Assembly: GCA_020346825.1 (NCBI GenBank)
Contig: CP070791.1
Coordinates: 290,039 to 296,186 of the forward strand
Source: Candidatus Bathyarchaeota archaeon
GTDB taxonomy: Archaea > Thermoproteota > Bathyarchaeia > Bathyarchaeales > Bathyarchaeaceae
Reading direction: 5' to 3'
Length of the DNA stretch: 6,148 nt
Part shown: positions 4,166-6,148 of the stretch, piece by piece
Layout: every line of letters begins with the position of its first letter
How positions within the stretch are numbered: position 1 is the first letter of the stretch
Notes under the pieces: model-generated
Database searches by the model: none
What the model was told of the DNA's origin: nothing
What the model saw: only the letters and a program-made list of their open reading frames with translations
Made by a program: the position numbers and the translations under genes

Positions 4166-5383
4166 TTGTTAACTATTGGCATAATTGGGAAGACAAACAC
4201 AGGCAAAACAACACTATTCAACGCAGCCACCCTTCTAAACGCAAAAATATCTAATTTCCCATTCACCACAAAGGAACCAAACATCGGTATCGCATACGTC
4301 TCAGATATTTGTGTCTGCAAAGAACTAGGTGTAAAGGACAAACCACAAAACTCCACCTGCATAGATGGTTGGCGATATGTCCCAGTAAAGATCATCGATG
4401 TACCTGGACTATTGAAGGGTGCGTGGATGGGTCGAGGACTCGGAAACCAATTTCTCTCCGTCATCGGACAAGCCGACGCCCTCATCCACGTAGTAGACGC
4501 CTCAGCTTCAATAGACGCTGAGGGCAAGATAACCCAACCAGGAAGCGGCAACCCAGTACAGGACGCCATAGACGTAGAAATGGAAATAGAGAGATGGATC
4601 GCGGAGATCATCGTAAGTAACGAGGATCTCATAATCCGGGAAGCATCCTCCTCAACGCTGGCAGAAGCGATCACGAAACCATTGTCAGGAATAAAGGCCA
4701 ACCAAACACAGGTATCTCAAGCTCTAGAAAAGTCAAAACTCAAAGACCTCCCCTTCGCTGAGTGGAACCTTAACCAGATCATTAAATTCTCTTCACTCCT
4801 CCTCCCCCTCATCAAGCCCACGCTAATCATAGCAAACAAAATGGACATCCTCACCTCCGAAAAATACATTGAAATGCTAGCAGATTATTATGGTCGAAGC
4901 CTAGTCGCAGCATGTTCTGCTGAAGCAGAACTGGCCCTCCGAAGAGCAGAAAAGAAAGGGTTACTCCAATACACCCCTGGTCAAGAGATCTTTAGAATAA
5001 AGAAAAATGTCAAGCTCACCCCTAAACAAAAGGGCGCCCTAAAGTATATCGAGACTAGGGTTATGGCAAAATGGATGAGAACGGGCATCCAACAAGCCCT
5101 AAACACTGTCGCCTTCAAACTCCTAAGAACCAACATGATCTACCCCGTCAGCGACGAAACAAACTACATGGACCATCACGGGAATGTGCTCCCAGATGCG
5201 CTCCTAATGCCAGACAGTTCAACCCCAATTGACCTCGCCCGAAATATACATACAAGCATTGAAAAAAACTACATTCTTGCAATCGACGCCAAAACAGGAA
5301 TCCGCCTACCTAAAGACTACAATCTAAGACACAAAGATGTAGTAAAGATCATGACTCGAACTACAACCAAAAAACGGAGATAG
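4166..5383 (+). CDS. ychF: YchF/Obg-family translation-associated GTPase, archaeal type
   Basis: From TTG 4166 the product has 405 residues, close to the roughly 390-400 usual for archaeal members. The G motifs are in order: GKTNTGKTT P-loop (8-16), FPFTT switch I (31-35), DVPG switch II (78-81) followed by GRGLGNQF, NKMD (224-227), and SAEAE as G5 (251-255). A three-cysteine insert CVC...C (49, 51, 65) ahead of IDGWRYVPV matches the archaeal form. An alpha-helical insertion spans about 130-215. IYPVSDE (325-331) begins the C-terminal TGS-like domain, which ends near DVVKIM (391-396). Bacterial and eukaryotic YchF/OLA1 carry NxxE and favour ATP; NKMD here predicts GTP preference. The family binds ribosomes and modulates translation and stress responses in the cytoplasm. 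The P-loop NTGKT differs from the common NVGKS but keeps the essential GK[ST]. The open frame extends to GTG 4046, adding 40 low-complexity residues I consider untranslated. Confidence 0.93.
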   Translation: MLTIGIIGKTNTGKTTLFNAATLLNAKISNFPFTTKEPNIGIAYVSDICVCKELGVKDKPQNSTCIDGWRYVPVKIIDVPGLLKGAWMGRGLGNQFLSVIGQADALIHVVDASASIDAEGKITQPGSGNPVQDAIDVEMEIERWIAEIIVSNEDLIIREASSSTLAEAITKPLSGIKANQTQVSQALEKSKLKDLPFAEWNLNQIIKFSSLLLPLIKPTLIIANKMDILTSEKYIEMLADYYGRSLVAACSAEAELALRRAEKKGLLQYTPGQEIFRIKKNVKLTPKQKGALKYIETRVMAKWMRTGIQQALNTVAFKLLRTNMIYPVSDETNYMDHHGNVLPDALLMPDSSTPIDLARNIHTSIEKNYILAIDAKTGIRLPKDYNLRHKDVVKIMTRTTTKKRR

Positions 5384-5444
5384 GTAGCATCACGCAGACA
5401 CCCTCAACATCTTCCACAAGAGAAAGGACATCTGCTCCAAAGCG

Positions 5445-5520
5445 GTGCGCGCGCGTGACCAAATTATTCACTTTGCTAACATGTTTTTGCTCTGGACGCG
5501 CGCGCTGCCACGCACGCATA
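5445..5520. repeat. Cluster of three alternating tracts including two GCGCGCGC copies
   Basis: Strictly alternating runs occur at 5445-5457 (13 nt), 5496-5505 (10 nt) and 5509-5520 (12 nt). GCGCGCGC is at 5447-5454 and 5498-5505, self-complementary and 51 bp apart, echoing the pair at 420-489. GTGA (5455-5458) and TCAC (5468-5471) form a short stem just after the first copy. Confidence 0.6.
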
Positions 5521-5549
5521 GAAACAATTATGGTTGTGTTAATGGACAA

Positions 5550-5562
5550 ATGCATGCATGCA
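5550..5562. repeat. ATGCATGCATGCA alternating tract
   Basis: Thirteen strictly alternating bases made of the ATGC unit lie immediately upstream of AAACGTTTTATATA. The junction shares the 11-mer GCAAACGTTTT with 488-498. Confidence 0.6.
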
Positions 5563-5575
5563 AACGTTTTATATA
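5561..5575 (+). promoter_or_regulatory. BRE/TATA promoter candidate
   Basis: CAAACG (5561-5566) followed by TTTTATATA (5567-5575) matches the archaeal purine-rich BRE plus TATA-box pattern and is the best promoter-like element in the window. Transcription would begin near 5597. No ORF with a ribosome-binding site follows for nearly 500 bp, so its product may be a non-coding RNA. Confidence 0.5.
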
Positions 5576-5589
5576 CTCAAGATGTTAGA

Positions 5590-5970
5590 CGAGCAAAGCT
5601 CAAAACAATGTCATAAATTATACATAAAAATGTAAAAAACAACATGTCAATATCCATGCGCAAAAACTTCTTCCCTTAGATAAGATATATATCGTGCGAC
5701 ATCTCATTAAGAGAACCCCGAGTTGGGGAGCAAGCTCAAGTGTTGCAATGAAGCAAAGAGCGAATCGATCGAAACAGCTGAAGATCGAGACGCGACAAAG
5801 ACTCTGCTTCAATGGGCTGGACAATACCAAAAGCGAAATGCGTTAAGACATTGAGCGTGCCAATCAAAAAGGCGGAAGAGAAGCGCGCGACAAAGACGAT
5901 GTCTAAACGGGCCAAACATACGCTGAGGGCTTAGACCCAACTCGGGATTTGCATTTTACGCAACCCTGAT
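5590..5970 (+). ncRNA. Candidate non-coding RNA locus (boundaries uncertain)
   Basis: The region follows a good promoter-like element and contains these potential stems: GAGC/GCTC at 5591-5601, CCCC/GGGG at 5716-5728 with a 5-nt loop, GAGC/GCTC at 5728-5737, GTCTAA/TTAGAC at 5901-5936, and GGG-TTGC/GCAA-CCC at 5944-5966 with a 2-nt bulge and 7-nt loop. I looked for signatures of RNase P RNA, SRP RNA and tRNA and did not recognise any. The alternative is ordinary intergenic sequence with chance stems. Confidence 0.25.
5684..5693. promoter_or_regulatory. Palindromic TATA-like element GATATATATC
   Basis: A perfect 10-bp palindrome with a TATATA core. On the + strand it would set a start near 5712-5716, just at the CCCC/GGGG hairpin (5716-5728). 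The 10-mer ATATATCGTG at 5687-5696 recurs exactly at 6048-6057, before the zinc-ribbon gene. Confidence 0.3.
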
Positions 5971-6045
5971 GCGAGCGCGGGAAGATTACATCCGACAAAC
6001 AATACAGTGATTTCAAACCCAAATGAAATTTTAGAGGCATACACG

Positions 6046-6053
6046 TAATATAT
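6046..6053 (+). promoter_or_regulatory. TATA-like element upstream of the zinc-ribbon gene
   Basis: TAATATAT is centred about 26 nt upstream of TTG 6076, so transcription could start at or near the start codon, giving a leaderless or nearly leaderless mRNA. A GGGAG at 6061-6065 could instead be a ribosome-binding site if transcription starts further upstream. Confidence 0.35.
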
Positions 6054-6075
6054 CGTGATAGGGAGAGTTGGAATA

Positions 6076-6148
6076 TTGCCGAGAATAGCATCCGTAGTAG
6101 CATGTAACAAATGTGGGTTTGAGATAAGAAGCGACTGGAAGTTCTGCC
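6076..6148 (+). CDS. Zinc-ribbon protein, N-terminal fragment (continues beyond window)
   Basis: From TTG 6076 the frame reads 24 codons to the window edge without a stop. The product contains ACNKCGFEIRSDWKFC, that is CxxCG followed ten residues later by C. This is the first knuckle and the third ligand of a zinc ribbon of the kind 'CxxCG...FCxxCG', and the fourth cysteine should lie just past the edge. Such ribbons head many small archaeal membrane or regulatory proteins, so the function cannot be told from this part. GGGAG (6061-6065) lies 10 nt before TTG 6076. GTG 6055 is an alternative in-frame start, limited by TAA 6046-6048. The frame is too short at the edge to be found by length alone. 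Confidence 0.65.
   Translation, partial: MPRIASVVACNKCGFEIRSDWKFC

Larger units (their letters stand above)
5384..6075. other. 692-bp gene-poor region with alternating tracts, TATA boxes and inverted repeats
   Basis: I find no convincing protein gene. The best frame, 5812-5934 (40 codons, very basic), lacks a ribosome-binding site. The left part (5445-5562) is dominated by alternating tracts ending in a good promoter-like element. The middle (5590-5966) contains several inverted repeats and could encode a structured RNA. The right end contains a TATA-like element for the zinc-ribbon gene. Confidence 0.55.

Noticed and set aside
4162..4701. 179-codon minus-strand frame opposite the GTPase
   Set aside because: Its whole length is antisense to conserved GTPase motifs; it is open only because of the codon pattern of the real gene.
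5748..5846. 32-codon frame starting ATGAAGCAAAGAGCG
   Set aside because: No ribosome-binding site and no resemblance to a known protein; it overlaps the previous frame in another phase.
5812..5934. 40-codon very basic frame in the last gap
   Set aside because: No ribosome-binding site; the high lysine and arginine content is explained by the A/G-rich strand, and its end overlaps the GTCTAA/TTAGAC inverted repeat.
5590..6050. RNase P RNA, SRP RNA or tRNA gene
   Set aside because: I could not find the conserved core sequences of RNase P or SRP RNA, nor a T-loop/acceptor arrangement for a tRNA, on either strand.
1..6148. CRISPR array, insertion sequence or prophage
   Set aside because: No direct repeats of 24-40 nt at regular spacing, no transposase or integrase motif, and no long terminal inverted repeats were seen.

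Overview
The window most likely comes from an archaeon, probably of the TACK group near Bathyarchaeia (inference; no marker gene settles it). The evidence is an archaeal-type YchF/Obg GTPase with an NKxD guanine motif and a cysteine-bearing insert, an archaeal GT2 glycosyltransferase with two C-terminal membrane helices, archaeal BRE/TATA promoter patterns, and frequent TTG starts behind purine-rich ribosome-binding sites. The six genes I call with confidence are all on the + strand, and long gene-poor gaps separate them.

Layout. Positions 2-244 hold the C-terminal end of a class-III PLP aminotransferase. A gap of about 400 bp with two GC-alternating tracts follows. Positions 654-1646 encode a membrane-anchored GT2 glycosyltransferase. 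Positions 1704-1808 and 1821-2081 are a possible 34-aa ORF and an 86-aa two-helix membrane protein, in the same frame and separated by an amber codon that lies in the ribosome-binding site. Positions 2467-3711 (possible longer start at 2407) encode an exported, membrane-anchored, glycoside-hydrolase-like protein with seven N-glycosylation sequons. After another gap, 4166-5383 encodes the YchF-family GTPase. Positions 5384-6075 contain no convincing gene but have alternating purine-pyrimidine tracts, two TATA-like boxes and several inverted repeats, so they may carry a non-coding RNA. The window ends in the N-terminus of a zinc-ribbon protein (6076 onward).

How the genes relate. There is no obvious operon. 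The glycosyltransferase and the sequon-rich exported protein both fit cell-surface glycan biology, but that link is inferred. The GTPase is a translation-associated housekeeping protein.

Most unusual signals. (1) Alternating purine-pyrimidine tracts (GCGCGCGC, TGCATGCA, TGTGTGCG) occur in every substantial gap and are rare inside genes. (2) Strand composition and synonymous codon choice change abruptly near 3180, inside the intact glycoside-hydrolase-like gene: pyrimidine-ending codons go from 22 T:5 C to 4 T:17 C across adjacent 120-bp blocks. (3) There is a possible structured RNA locus at about 5590-5970. No CRISPR array, tRNA, rRNA or insertion sequence was seen.
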